A model generated the notes under the pieces. The model saw nothing but the letters and a program-made list of their open reading frames with translations, searched no databases and had not been told where the DNA came from. From assembly GCF_009208775.1 (NCBI RefSeq), contig NZ_WFLM01000001.1:1-64000 (forward strand): a stretch of 64,000 bases of DNA, in the 5' to 3' direction. Below are positions 54,011 through 63,170 of the stretch, piece by piece (within the stretch, counting starts at the first letter, position 1; each line of letters starts with the position of its first letter). This DNA is from Silvanigrella paludirubra. GTDB taxonomy: Bacteria; Bdellovibrionota_B; Oligoflexia; Silvanigrellales; Silvanigrellaceae. The position numbers and the translations under genes are program-made.

Positions 54011-55093
54011 TTATTTTGCTAAAATTGATTGAATTGTACCATTTAATGCGCAAGTATTTATGACTTGAATTGCATTTAATGCAGCGCCTTTGCGAAGATT
54101 ATCCGAAACAATCCAAAGAGAAATTCCGTTATCAAACACATCTGTTTTACGAATTCGGCTTACAAAAACTTCGTCTTTTCCATGAGCTTCGCGAGGAGTC
54201 ACAAACATGCCAAAATGATTTAAATCTTCATTTAACATTGATTTTTCATCGATTACACAAATTCCTGGAAAATGGGAAAGCTCTTCTTTAATTTGTGATG
54301 CTGTTACTTTTGAAGAGAATTCTAAAGTAACAGATTCGCCGTGGCCTACAAATGTTGGAACTCGAACGCTGGTTGCTGCAACAGGTAAATTAGGAGAAGC
54401 AAGAATTTTTCTTGTCTCAGCTATGATTTTAGATTCTTCATCGGTATCCCCGTTTTCTAAAATACCAGCTACATAAGGCATTACATTAAATGCAATAGAC
54501 TTTGGGAAGAGTTCCGATTTACCGCATGTTAGATCATGATTGACAAAAAAGTTTTTAGATTCATCGGTTAAAATGTCAATTGCTGGTTTTCCAGCTCCTG
54601 ATACACTTTGATAAGTCGAAACAATAACTCGTTTTAATCCAAATTTTTCTTGTAAAGGCTTTAAAGCCATAACAAGTGGAATGGTACAGCAGTTTGGACT
54701 TGCGACTACTGGAAATTTTGAAAGATTTTCTGGGCTTAATAAATTTCCGTTTACTTCTGGAACAACTAATGGAACAGAAGGGTGCGCTCTAAAAGCAGAC
54801 GATTTATCAATACAAAGAATGCCTTTTTCTGCTAATTTAGGAATATATTCACTTGAAATAGCGGCATCTGTTGCAAATAAAAGTGCGTTGCATTCTAGCA
54901 TTGAAGAAAGCGATGGTTCTTCTATTGTTACTTTATTATTTTTAAAAGAAATTGTTTTTCCCGCTGAAGCACGAGAAGCATATAATTTTAATTTTTTAAC
55001 TTTAAATCCAGAAAAATCATCGGTAAGAATATCTAATGCGGTTTGTCCCACAACTCCTGTTGCACCCACAATTCCAATTGTTAACTCTAGCAT
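54011..55093 (-). CDS. asd: Aspartate-semialdehyde dehydrogenase
   Basis: A 360-residue cytosolic enzyme that makes aspartate semialdehyde for lysine/DAP, threonine and methionine. N-terminal NADP motif IGIVGATGVVGQTALDIL, catalytic Cys in VASPNCCTIPLVMAL, STYQSVSGAGKPAIDIL, and the substrate Arg and His region RVPTFVGHGESVTLEF. It also feeds DAP to the peptidoglycan made by the rod complex encoded elsewhere in the window. Confidence 0.95.
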   Translation of the reverse strand: MLELTIGIVGATGVVGQTALDILTDDFSGFKVKKLKLYASRASAGKTISFKNNKVTIEEPSLSSMLECNALLFATDAAISSEYIPKLAEKGILCIDKSSAFRAHPSVPLVVPEVNGNLLSPENLSKFPVVASPNCCTIPLVMALKPLQEKFGLKRVIVSTYQSVSGAGKPAIDILTDESKNFFVNHDLTCGKSELFPKSIAFNVMPYVAGILENGDTDEESKIIAETRKILASPNLPVAATSVRVPTFVGHGESVTLEFSSKVTASQIKEELSHFPGICVIDEKSMLNEDLNHFGMFVTPREAHGKDEVFVSRIRKTDVFDNGISLWIVSDNLRKGAALNAIQVINTCALNGTIQSILAK

Positions 55094-55117
55094 AATGAAA
55101 ACCTCAACTTGAAAATA

Positions 55118-56017
55118 TTACTCCGAATTATTTCCTGCCTCAAATAGTTCCTCTTCCTCTTCTGCTTTATCTTTTCTTGTGAAAATCCATAAAACAGGGC
55201 CATGAAAACAGTATATTATTAAAAACAGAGCTAAGGAAACAACAAATTGTAAAATAAATATAATGGCGCATATAATTAAGACGGCAGATAAAACACGAAA
55301 TGGTCTTTTTCTTGGTAACCGCATAGATTTATGACTTAAATATTCAAAAGTAGATACCATTCCGAGAGCAAGTAAAAACATAATAATTAATAAAGTAATA
55401 TTTCTTACTTCAGGAATTGTAAGGGTCTGTGCAAGTAGAACTTCCCATTTAGAATGATCGGCAAGAGTCCAAGAAGCAAGCTCGTTTTGTGCCATAATAA
55501 ATACGGCTAAAGGAGCAGCGGCCATTGGAATTGGAAGACCTGTAAAATTACCACTTGTTTTGCCCATTTCACTTTGCACATTAAAGCGTGCTAAACGCAA
55601 AGCACCACACGCTGCAAAAATAAAGGCAACACAAAATCCAAGTCTAAAAAAATCATTTAGTGCGTAGTTATAAATGACAATGGCTGGGGCAATTCCAAAT
55701 GAAACGAGATCACATAATGAGTCTAATTGGACTCCAAAAGAGCTTTGAGTATGCGTTAAGCGCGCTACGCTACCATCTAGACCATCACATAATCCAGCAG
55801 CCAAAATAGCATACGCAGCAAAAACAAATTCTTGCATGTTGCCATTCATCCTACCATCTATTGAATATTTTATGGCAAGTAAACCAAAAAATAGAGAGGC
55901 AGAAGTGATTAAGTTAGGTAACAAATAAATACTAGATTTAACTTTACGCTTTTTATCTATAAGGTGAGATACATTATTTTCTTTATTATTTAAATTTTCG
56001 TGTAGTTCTGGATTCAT
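55118..56017 (-). CDS. pssA: CDP-diacylglycerol-serine O-phosphatidyltransferase
   Basis: A 299-residue membrane enzyme that makes phosphatidylserine, the precursor of phosphatidylethanolamine. The CDP-alcohol phosphotransferase motif is GLCDGLDGSVARLTHTQSSF running into GVQLDSLCDLVSFGIAPA (D-G-x2-A-R-x8-G-x3-D-x3-D). About eight membrane helices and a polar N-terminus (residues 1-27) with an acidic tail are visible. The start overlaps the tsaB stop (ATGA), so they are coupled. Confidence 0.92.
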   Translation of the reverse strand: MNPELHENLNNKENNVSHLIDKKRKVKSSIYLLPNLITSASLFFGLLAIKYSIDGRMNGNMQEFVFAAYAILAAGLCDGLDGSVARLTHTQSSFGVQLDSLCDLVSFGIAPAIVIYNYALNDFFRLGFCVAFIFAACGALRLARFNVQSEMGKTSGNFTGLPIPMAAAPLAVFIMAQNELASWTLADHSKWEVLLAQTLTIPEVRNITLLIIMFLLALGMVSTFEYLSHKSMRLPRKRPFRVLSAVLIICAIIFILQFVVSLALFLIIYCFHGPVLWIFTRKDKAEEEEELFEAGNNSE

Positions 56018-56655
56018 AAATTGTTTCCTTCTCTTAATTTTAAGACAGGACCTGGCTCTTTTCCGTATTCGGGAGAGAGTGATTCAACATAATTCCGTTT
56101 GTCTTCCCATGCTTTTTTAAGACTAAAATATAGATCAAAAAAGGTGATAAACCCTGTTGATTCATCATCTAAATCAAAATCACCTAATTGTTGTTTACAT
56201 TCAAATTCACAATGATTTATTTTACAAATGTCTAATAATTCATTTGTTAAATATGTAGAGACAGGTAATAAATTTAATTGATTTGCCCCTGTTTTAAGCC
56301 CATTTACAAAAGCACATCCTAATCTTAAGCCTGTAAAAGAGCCAGGGCCTACTCCAACAATAATTGTTTTTATATCTTGAGAAGTTAAAGAAACAATTTC
56401 AAGTGATCTCTGATAGACTGTAAATAAATTTTCTGCCGTTTTTCCAATGACTCTAGAAAATAAAGTTTTTTCTTTTAAAAAATATTCTATATTGGAGTCA
56501 ATTAAATTTATTTTTGAATTTAATATATTCGTAAAACCAGATTTGTTTTGTATTAAAGATTTTAATTCTGAATTATTTTTACAAATTATTATACCAACAC
56601 CTCGTCTATGGGTAAGAATAAGTGCAAATGGAAACTGTAACTGGTCTGTGAACAC
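56014..56655 (-). CDS. tsaB: tRNA threonylcarbamoyladenosine synthesis protein TsaB
   Basis: A 213-residue ASKHA-fold protein, partner of TsaD in t6A37 modification of tRNA. The signature GVGPGSFTGLRLGCAFVNGL is near residue 102. The N-terminal strand region (FALILTHRRGVGIIIC) diverges from the usual DTS start. The protein is close to the usual length. The start is a GTG with AAAGGAAC. The frame ends four bases into pssA. Confidence 0.85.
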   Translation of the reverse strand: MFTDQLQFPFALILTHRRGVGIIICKNNSELKSLIQNKSGFTNILNSKINLIDSNIEYFLKEKTLFSRVIGKTAENLFTVYQRSLEIVSLTSQDIKTIIVGVGPGSFTGLRLGCAFVNGLKTGANQLNLLPVSTYLTNELLDICKINHCEFECKQQLGDFDLDDESTGFITFFDLYFSLKKAWEDKRNYVESLSPEYGKEPGPVLKLREGNNL

Positions 56656-56671
56656 AAACTGTTCCTTTAAA

Positions 56672-58459
56672 TTAAAAACGAATTAATCTTAATATATCAT
56701 TGTAAAAAACAATAATAAAAAGACCTAATATAATAAATATTCCAATTCGTTGGACTGTTATCTGAACAGACTTTGGCAATGGTTTTCCAAAAGCAGCTTC
56801 AACAGCATTTAGAAATAAATAACCGCCATCAAGTGCAGGTAATGGAAGTAAATTCATCATTCCAATATTAGTACTTATAAAAGCCATAGTCATTAGAAAA
56901 ATAATGAAACCGCCTTTTGCTGCTTCACCTGCCACATTTGCAATTGCAATTGGGCCACCTAAATTAGATAAAGGGATTGATCCTGTAAATAACATTTTAA
57001 TTGCATTATATGTCAAATAGAGTTGATTTAAAACAGCATTATATCCTTTTTGTACTGCTTCAGAAAATGAAATTGCTTTTGAAATTTCATTTGGCATTGT
57101 AACACTTTGTGACATAAACTGGATTGGGAAATCCATAAAGACTTGAGCACGGTTTAAATGATCAAATCCGTTTCTTAATGGAATGGAGCATTTTAAATTT
57201 TCTAAATTTCCATTTTTATTAAAAACTTGCATTTGAACATTCAATTTATCTGTTTTATTTTGATTTAATTGCAATGACTTTGGAGCGGTATCGAGCCATG
57301 AATATATTTGCAATATAGAAAAAATACGACCAACACCCTCAATAGAATAAATAGTATCACCCGTTTTTAGTCCACAATTTTTCCATGCTTCTATCGCGGG
57401 AATGAGTTTGTCATTGTTAGGCACTGCTTGATAATTTGAAATTGTTTGATCTGAAGAAATAAGATCTTTTGACCAATCTATTTTTTGATTTGATTTATTT
57501 ATTAAATAATTTTCAGACCATTTTTTTATATTAGGGTCATTTAAAGAAACATGAATTGTTTCTTTTTTATTTAATCTTAAGAACTCAATTTCAAATTTTT
57601 CATTTACTATTTTATTAAGATGAATTTTTTCGGCAAGAGAATAATCCGATTGAGATTGTGTAATTGACTCTAATTTCTGAGTTATTTCATAAAAAAATTG
57701 AATATTTTTATCTTGAATTCTAGTGATTTGATCGCCATTTTGTAACCCGATAGCTTGAAAAAAACTATTTTTACTAATGTGAACATGGGAAGAATTAAAA
57801 AGGGCTGATATTCCAATTCGACCAGAAGATTGTTTGTTACCTAATGCTGTTTCAATTTCTTCTTTAGAAGGAGTGATTTTTAGCTCTTTTTTTAATCCAT
57901 TGCTTTCAATTTGAAGTGATAAATTTTTTTCAGGTGAAGAATTAATTTTAGCAGATAGATCAGACCAATTTTCAATTTTTTTATTATCAATAGCTAAAAT
58001 TTTATCACCAGTTTTTAAACCAGACTTTTCTGCAACAGAATTAGGTAAAACATAGATTGTTGCTGGTTTAAAAGGAAGACCATGAAAGTAGATAAACGTC
58101 ATTACAATAAAACTTAATACAAAATTAGCAAAAGGTCCTGCGAAAGAGACGATAGCTCTTTTATGAACTTTTGCATGTAAAAAAGATTTTTCTCTTTTTT
58201 CTAAAGGAACTATTTGTTCAATGTCGGAACCATAAAATCGAACATATCCACCTAGTGGAAGCCAATTAATTCGATAATCTGTGTTTCCCTTACGTATAGA
58301 AAATGCTTTTGGTCCAAATCCAATACTAAATTCTTCCACTTCAATTCCAAAGGCTTTACCTGCTATAAAATGACCTAATTCATGGACAAAAACAACAACG
58401 CCTATTAAAATAATAAATGCAATAATTGTATTAGAAAAAATAGATTGAAGAATTTCCAT
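56672..58459 (-). CDS. rseP: Site-2 zinc metalloprotease RseP
   Basis: A 595-residue intramembrane protease that cuts anti-sigma factors and signal-peptide remnants. The zinc motif is in VFVHELGHFIAGKAFG near residue 27. The GFGPKAFSIRKGNTDYRI and LPLGGYVRFYG blocks follow. There are two or more PDZ-like regions (NSVAEKSGLKTGDKIL, GLQNGDQITRIQDK, CGLKTGDTIYSIEGVG). The third ligand Asp is in LLPLPALDGGYLF. It is about 140 residues longer than a typical RseP, the extra length lying in the periplasmic PDZ region. It is 10 bases downstream of uppS. Confidence 0.93.
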   Translation of the reverse strand: MEILQSIFSNTIIAFIILIGVVVFVHELGHFIAGKAFGIEVEEFSIGFGPKAFSIRKGNTDYRINWLPLGGYVRFYGSDIEQIVPLEKREKSFLHAKVHKRAIVSFAGPFANFVLSFIVMTFIYFHGLPFKPATIYVLPNSVAEKSGLKTGDKILAIDNKKIENWSDLSAKINSSPEKNLSLQIESNGLKKELKITPSKEEIETALGNKQSSGRIGISALFNSSHVHISKNSFFQAIGLQNGDQITRIQDKNIQFFYEITQKLESITQSQSDYSLAEKIHLNKIVNEKFEIEFLRLNKKETIHVSLNDPNIKKWSENYLINKSNQKIDWSKDLISSDQTISNYQAVPNNDKLIPAIEAWKNCGLKTGDTIYSIEGVGRIFSILQIYSWLDTAPKSLQLNQNKTDKLNVQMQVFNKNGNLENLKCSIPLRNGFDHLNRAQVFMDFPIQFMSQSVTMPNEISKAISFSEAVQKGYNAVLNQLYLTYNAIKMLFTGSIPLSNLGGPIAIANVAGEAAKGGFIIFLMTMAFISTNIGMMNLLPLPALDGGYLFLNAVEAAFGKPLPKSVQITVQRIGIFIILGLFIIVFYNDILRLIRF

Positions 58460-58469
58460 TCTTGTTACT

Positions 58470-59255
58470 TTACCTCTTTAAATAAATAGCGGATTCATTT
58501 TGTTTTAATGATACTTGCTCTGGAGTCATTCCAAAACGTCTTTCTCTTAACGAGTATTGTTTTAATAATTCAATCAACTTTTCTGTATCAAAATCAGGCC
58601 ACAATACTTCATTGAAAAAAAGCTCAGCATAAGCAAGTTGCCAAAGTAAAAAATTGCTAACACGATATTCTCCACTAGTTCTGATAAACATATCTAGAGG
58701 AGGGAGTCCTTGAGTATCTAAACAACTTTCGAAAATTTGCTCATCAATGTCATCAGGATAAATTAGATTCTCTTTTACTTTTTCAACAATTTTTCTTACT
58801 GCTCTTAGAATTTCACCATGAGAACCATAACTTAAAGCAACACATAGATGCATCCCTGTATTATGATAAGTGTCTTTTTCAAGTGCTGAGATTAATTCTA
58901 TGATATCTGAAGAAAGTTTTCTACGATCTCCGATAACCCTAAATCTAACATTATTTTCGGTAATTCTTTTATGCTCTTTTCGGATGTACCATCTTAATAA
59001 GCCCATTATACCGCCTACCTCTTCTTCTGGACGGCGCCAGTTTTCATCAGAAAAAGCAAACAAGGTTAGTGCTTCAATGCCAATATTTCCACAAAACTCA
59101 GTTATTTCTTGGACGCGTTCCACACCTTTGCGATGTCCTGCAATTCTTGGTAAGTGTTTTTTTGAAGCCCATCTTCCATTTCCATCCATAACTATTCCTA
59201 TGTGACGGGGTAGTTTCAGAGGATTAAGTTTCGATTTATCACAATATATATTCAT
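58470..59255 (-). CDS. uppS: Undecaprenyl diphosphate synthase
   Basis: A 261-residue cis-prenyltransferase that makes the C55 lipid carrier for peptidoglycan and O-antigen. The catalytic region is HIGIVMDGNGRWASKKHLPR. GHRKGVERVQEIT, LTLFAFSDENWRRP, and FIRTSGEYRVSNFLLWQLAY running into AELFFNEVLWPDF match the family. It is the first gene of the run to tsaB/pssA. It is divergent from hisS. Confidence 0.96.
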   Translation of the reverse strand: MNIYCDKSKLNPLKLPRHIGIVMDGNGRWASKKHLPRIAGHRKGVERVQEITEFCGNIGIEALTLFAFSDENWRRPEEEVGGIMGLLRWYIRKEHKRITENNVRFRVIGDRRKLSSDIIELISALEKDTYHNTGMHLCVALSYGSHGEILRAVRKIVEKVKENLIYPDDIDEQIFESCLDTQGLPPLDMFIRTSGEYRVSNFLLWQLAYAELFFNEVLWPDFDTEKLIELLKQYSLRERRFGMTPEQVSLKQNESAIYLKR

Positions 59256-59404
59256 AGTTTTGCCTGTATTATAACTGCCTTGATAAATAAATACACATTT
59301 CTTAATTACCGAGCTTGAAGGCTAGATAATTATCCTAATTACAATTGTGCAATCTGGCACAACTAAAGACTTAAGATCAAGCTTCCTTATGAGTTGATTT
59401 AGAA

Positions 59405-59433
59405 TTGACAGCACTTATCTATCGCATTACCTT
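59405..59433 (+). promoter_or_regulatory. Candidate promoter of hisS
   Basis: TTGACA at 59405-59410, a 17-bp spacer and TACCTT at 59428-59433, about 50 bases before the preferred hisS start. The -35 box is perfect but the -10 box is weak. Confidence 0.45.
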
Positions 59434-59484
59434 AGCATGCTCTGTTGAGAACTTTAAATGCCTTTATCTAAAGCAGGATTAAAT

Positions 59485-60822
59485 ATGTCTTCTAATCTCT
59501 CCCAAAATAAAAAAACCGTATTAAGCACACAAGGATATAGAGGGACAAGAGATTTTTTCCCTAATGACCAACGCCTACAAAATTATGTATACTCGAAAAT
59601 TCATAAATTAATGCACTCCTTCGGATACGAAGAATATAATGGTCCCATTGTTGAACATCTTGAATTATATGCGGCAAAATCAAGTGAAGAAATTGTGAGA
59701 GAACAGCTCTATTCTTTTAAAGATAAAGGGGATAGAACTCTCGCTATTCGCCCTGAAATGACTCCTACTTTGGCAAGAATGGTTGCTTCAAAACAAAAAG
59801 AATTATTAAAACCAATACGCTGGTATAGTATTCCAACATGTATGCGTTTTGAACGTCCGCAAAGAGGACGTCTTCGTGAGTTTGATCAATTAAATGTTGA
59901 TATTTTTGGTGGTAATTCTTTAGATGAAGACATAGAAATTATTTTATCAGCAGTAGATGTTCTTAAATGTGTTGGTGCAAAATATGAAGATTTTGAAGTA
60001 AAAATAAATCATAGGGGAATTATTAATTCATTTTTAAGCAATATTATGAATGTACCAGAAGGTAACATATCTTCTCTTTTAAGACTTTTAGATAAAAAAG
60101 ATAAATTAAGTTCTGATGAGTTTAGTGTTGAATGTAAAAAATTAAATTTAACTCAAGACCAAACAAATAATTTAGATCAATTCTTAAATTCATCTATTGA
60201 AGAAATCATTTCTTTATTAGGCGATTATGCCGCTCCTGCAAAAGAATTAAAAAATAGAATTGATTCTTTAATAGAACTTACTTCTGAAAAAGTGATTAAA
60301 TTTTCGCCTGAAATTATGCGTGGGTTTGATTATTATACAGGAATGGTCTTTGAAGTATTTGATAAACATCCAGATAATCAAAGAGCATTATTTGGTGGTG
60401 GCCGTTACGATAATTTAATTGCTGCTTTTGGTGGTGATGATTTAGCAGGTGTAGGCTATGGAATGGGCGATGTCGCTATCATAAATTTTATGGAAGTACA
60501 TGGTTATCTTCCTGAATTAAAAAAAGAGACAGATGTTTGTGTAATCCGTTTTTCTGAATCTGATCGTATTTCTGCATTAAAATTGTCGAAAGAATTAAGA
60601 GCTCTAGGATTAAACACAGAATCTCCAGTTACTTTAAGTAAATTTGGAAAACAAATTCAAAATGCCGAAAAAGTAGGAGCAAAGGCTGTAGCATTTCGTG
60701 GAAATGATGAAATGGTCAATAATACTTTTTGTGTAAAATGGTTATTAACTGGCGAGCAAGAGATTTATAATTATGAAAAGGAAGGCTTTGATCTTTTTTA
60801 TAAAAAACTAAAAATGAATTGA
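59485..60822 (+). CDS. hisS: Histidyl-tRNA synthetase
   Basis: An approximately 445-residue class II aminoacyl-tRNA synthetase. Motif 1 region STQGYRGTRDFFP, motif 2 in CMRFERPQRGRLREFDQLNVD, the histidine-specific RGFDYYTGMVFEVF loop, motif 3 in ALFGGGRYDNLIAAFGG and a C-terminal anticodon-binding domain. The ATG at 59458 would add nine residues. I chose 59485 because AGGATTAAAT precedes it. A terminator follows. Confidence 0.94.
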   Translation: MSSNLSQNKKTVLSTQGYRGTRDFFPNDQRLQNYVYSKIHKLMHSFGYEEYNGPIVEHLELYAAKSSEEIVREQLYSFKDKGDRTLAIRPEMTPTLARMVASKQKELLKPIRWYSIPTCMRFERPQRGRLREFDQLNVDIFGGNSLDEDIEIILSAVDVLKCVGAKYEDFEVKINHRGIINSFLSNIMNVPEGNISSLLRLLDKKDKLSSDEFSVECKKLNLTQDQTNNLDQFLNSSIEEIISLLGDYAAPAKELKNRIDSLIELTSEKVIKFSPEIMRGFDYYTGMVFEVFDKHPDNQRALFGGGRYDNLIAAFGGDDLAGVGYGMGDVAIINFMEVHGYLPELKKETDVCVIRFSESDRISALKLSKELRALGLNTESPVTLSKFGKQIQNAEKVGAKAVAFRGNDEMVNNTFCVKWLLTGEQEIYNYEKEGFDLFYKKLKMN

Positions 60823-60857
60823 TATTTATTATAATGTTAAATTATTTTAATTTGTAT

Positions 60858-60880
60858 AAATGTAAGATATTACATTTTTT
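60858..60880 (+). terminator. Terminator of hisS
   Basis: An 8-bp stem AAATGTAA/TTACATTT (60858-60865 and 60870-60877) with a 4-nt loop, ending in six T residues, 36 bases after the hisS stop. Confidence 0.75.
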
Positions 60881-61262
60881 ACTGATCTAATAAAAATGTA
60901 TAATCATATCATCTTGCATTGCAGCCAGAATTTTTTGTTTAAATATATAGGATATTTGAATTTTAGAGTCATTTCTTCAATGTAATAAAGAATTATAAAA
61001 TCATAGATGTTTTCACATATTTTTTTTATAAAAATTTACTTATATTTAAAATTAATTATTTTGGAATATTTAGAATTAATAAAATTTCTTTATTGACAAG
61101 ATTATATTCCATAAAGGTTTCATATGAGCTATCTTTTATTTCTTGCAAATTAAGCAAGTAGCTTAAATTCTATTTTGAATTTTCTTCAAAATAGAATTTA
61201 AAAATAGATAAAATTCTTCAAATTATTTATTCAATATTTTATAGTATTTTTTTCATAAAAAT
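60881..61262. other. AT-rich intergenic region
   Basis: About 380 bases between the hisS terminator and the convergent thioesterase gene. I see no protein-coding frame. It contains a TTGACA box (61093-61098), a CTTGC/GCAAG stem with flanking AGCTA/TAGCT, and a perfect 16-bp inverted repeat. A small RNA is possible but no clear -10 box was found. Confidence 0.45.
61164..61200. repeat. Perfect 16-bp inverted repeat
   Basis: TAAATTCTATTTTGAA (61164-61179) pairs exactly with 61185-61200 around a 5-nt loop. No T-run follows on either strand, so terminator function is uncertain. It lies 63 bases past the thioesterase stop. Confidence 0.85.
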
Positions 61263-62033
61263 TTAATTGGAAATGCTTATTTTATTTAAGCTATTTAAGA
61301 TGCTGTTCACTAAAATTTTTTCTTTTCCTTGAAAATAAAAATGACCACCCTCATATTCATTTTGTGAAAATTCATTTTCTGTAAAGTTTCTCCAATTTGA
61401 CATTTCAATTGGTGAAGCTTTCATATCTTTCATTCCTGAAAAAATTGAAATTGGAATTTTAAGTTTTTCAAAATAAATAGGATTGTTATTTAGATTATGA
61501 AATAGAGTTAAATCATTTTTTATAACAGGCAAAAATAAATTTAAAAGTTCAGATGAGTTAAAAAATTCATCAGGTGTTCCCCCTATATCTTTCATCCATT
61601 TGATTAATTGTTCAGATGAATTTAGATATTCAGGTAAAGAAACATCTTTTTTTATTAAATTGGGAGGTTTTGTTGCTGATATTCCAAGCCATATCAGTGA
61701 GTTTTCTTTTTGGAAAGATAATTGATGTGCAATTTCATATGAAATATAACCGCCTAAGCTGTGTCCAAAAAGAGCAAGAGGTACATCATTTAAATTTTTT
61801 AAATATTTATCAACAAAATTTTGTAATTCATCTCTATTTCTAACAAAATCTTCTGAAAAATCTATCCCTCGATTTGGAAGATCTAAAAAACAGATATCCC
61901 AATTTTCTGGAAAAAAATTGCAAAAATTAAAATAAGTTGTAGAAGAACCACCTGCATGATGATTGATTAAAAGTCTTAATTTTGGATCTTTAATTTCATT
62001 TTTTTTATAAATATATTTATTGTATTTTATCAT
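61263..62033 (-). CDS. Type II thioesterase-like alpha/beta hydrolase
   Basis: A 256-residue serine hydrolase of the thioesterase family that edits carrier proteins in NRPS/PKS systems. Seen: LINHHAGGSSTTYFNF, ICFLDLPNRGIDF, the nucleophile elbow ALFGHSLGGYISYEIA near residue 91, an acid in FSGMKDMKAS and the His in EGGHFYFQGK. There is no NRPS, PKS or carrier gene here, so its acyl substrate is unclear. It follows a fatty-acid desaturase by 55 bases and may be cotranscribed. Confidence 0.82.
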   Translation of the reverse strand: MIKYNKYIYKKNEIKDPKLRLLINHHAGGSSTTYFNFCNFFPENWDICFLDLPNRGIDFSEDFVRNRDELQNFVDKYLKNLNDVPLALFGHSLGGYISYEIAHQLSFQKENSLIWLGISATKPPNLIKKDVSLPEYLNSSEQLIKWMKDIGGTPDEFFNSSELLNLFLPVIKNDLTLFHNLNNNPIYFEKLKIPISIFSGMKDMKASPIEMSNWRNFTENEFSQNEYEGGHFYFQGKEKILVNSILNSLNKISISN

Positions 62034-62088
62034 AAAATCTCCAAAGAATAATTTTTAATAATTATTCATTAAAATTAAATTTGAAGAA

Positions 62089-63084
62089 TTAGGTAAAATC
62101 ACTTTTCTTTCGATGAATTACCCAATTCATTATCACAGATTTTCTACCAAAAAAATATCTTTTGGGAAAACAAGCTTTTTGGTAATTATCCCACTCAATT
62201 AATATTTTATGGGCTTTTCTTAATTTAATAGTTGGGATTTTTGGAAGAAGATGGTGTGTTAAATGATAGTTATCTCCAAAAGGAAAAAAAATCATACTTG
62301 ATAATTTATTTGGCATTGATCTTGTACTTTTTATAATTCCATTGATTTCAAGTCCAGCATGATCTGAAATTTCCATAAATACTTTTAAAAAATGATATAA
62401 TGTTGCTTTTGATACAAACCAAAGTATTAAGAATATAATTACTTTTTTTAATGAAAAAATATAAATTAAAGTAACTAAAAAAATAAACCACCAGAAAAAA
62501 ACTTCTAAAATTTCTTTATAATTAAAATAATATAAATTTCCAAAATTAGAACTTTTAAGCCATTTTTTATTTCGAATTGCCATTATATAAATTTGGTAAC
62601 AACTTTTTTTTTGAGTTGGATCAAGTTCATTTATAAAAACAAAGTCTGGATCTTTGTTTTTTATTCCTAAATAACGATGATGTGCTAAATGAGATTTTCT
62701 AAAATATTTTGTTTTTTCAAATAGTGGATATCCTGCAAAAAAATTTGATAAATATTCATTTAATTTTTGATTGGAATATAAATTATTATGCGAAGCGTCA
62801 TGTAAAATATTGCGAAGAGTTCTTTGATTAATACTAATTATAACTATAGATATAGGAAAAAATAAAAAGTGAATCCCTGCGGTTAAATACCAGCCAATGA
62901 AAATGCCACTCCAAAGATACAAAATTAAAAATGTTGAAAAAAGAGAAGATGGGTTTTCCAATTTTTTAAAATATTTTATTTTTTCTTTTGAATGAATAAA
63001 GTTTAAAGTATCAGAAATATCTTTTATATTTTTATGAAGAATGTTTTTTTCTAATTCAGCATTAGAACAATTTTGCTCATTCAT
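62089..63084 (-). CDS. Membrane fatty-acid desaturase family protein
   Basis: A 331-residue diiron membrane enzyme. The three His boxes are visible: HDASHNN near residue 93, HLAHHRYLG near 130 and HLTHHLLP near 275. The hydrophobic pairs (LYLWSGIFIGWYLTAG, FFWWFIFLVTLIYIF) fit four membrane passes. The family introduces double bonds or hydroxylations in acyl or sphingoid chains. Regioselectivity cannot be told. The upstream Shine-Dalgarno is AAAGG. Confidence 0.88.
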   Translation of the reverse strand: MNEQNCSNAELEKNILHKNIKDISDTLNFIHSKEKIKYFKKLENPSSLFSTFLILYLWSGIFIGWYLTAGIHFLFFPISIVIISINQRTLRNILHDASHNNLYSNQKLNEYLSNFFAGYPLFEKTKYFRKSHLAHHRYLGIKNKDPDFVFINELDPTQKKSCYQIYIMAIRNKKWLKSSNFGNLYYFNYKEILEVFFWWFIFLVTLIYIFSLKKVIIFLILWFVSKATLYHFLKVFMEISDHAGLEINGIIKSTRSMPNKLSSMIFFPFGDNYHLTHHLLPKIPTIKLRKAHKILIEWDNYQKACFPKRYFFGRKSVIMNWVIHRKKSDFT

Positions 63085-63170
63085 TTTATTTAACCTTTTA
63101 ATATTATATATAATTTTGTTTATTATATTTAATTAAAAGAGTCAAATCCTTTTTTTGAATGAATCCTGGA

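Noticed and set aside
60881-61262. Short open frame starting at the ATG near 61123
   Set aside because: It stops after nine codons and lacks a convincing Shine-Dalgarno.
61263-63084. Secondary-metabolite gene cluster
   Set aside because: Only the thioesterase points that way; no carrier, condensation, adenylation or ketosynthase gene is within the window.
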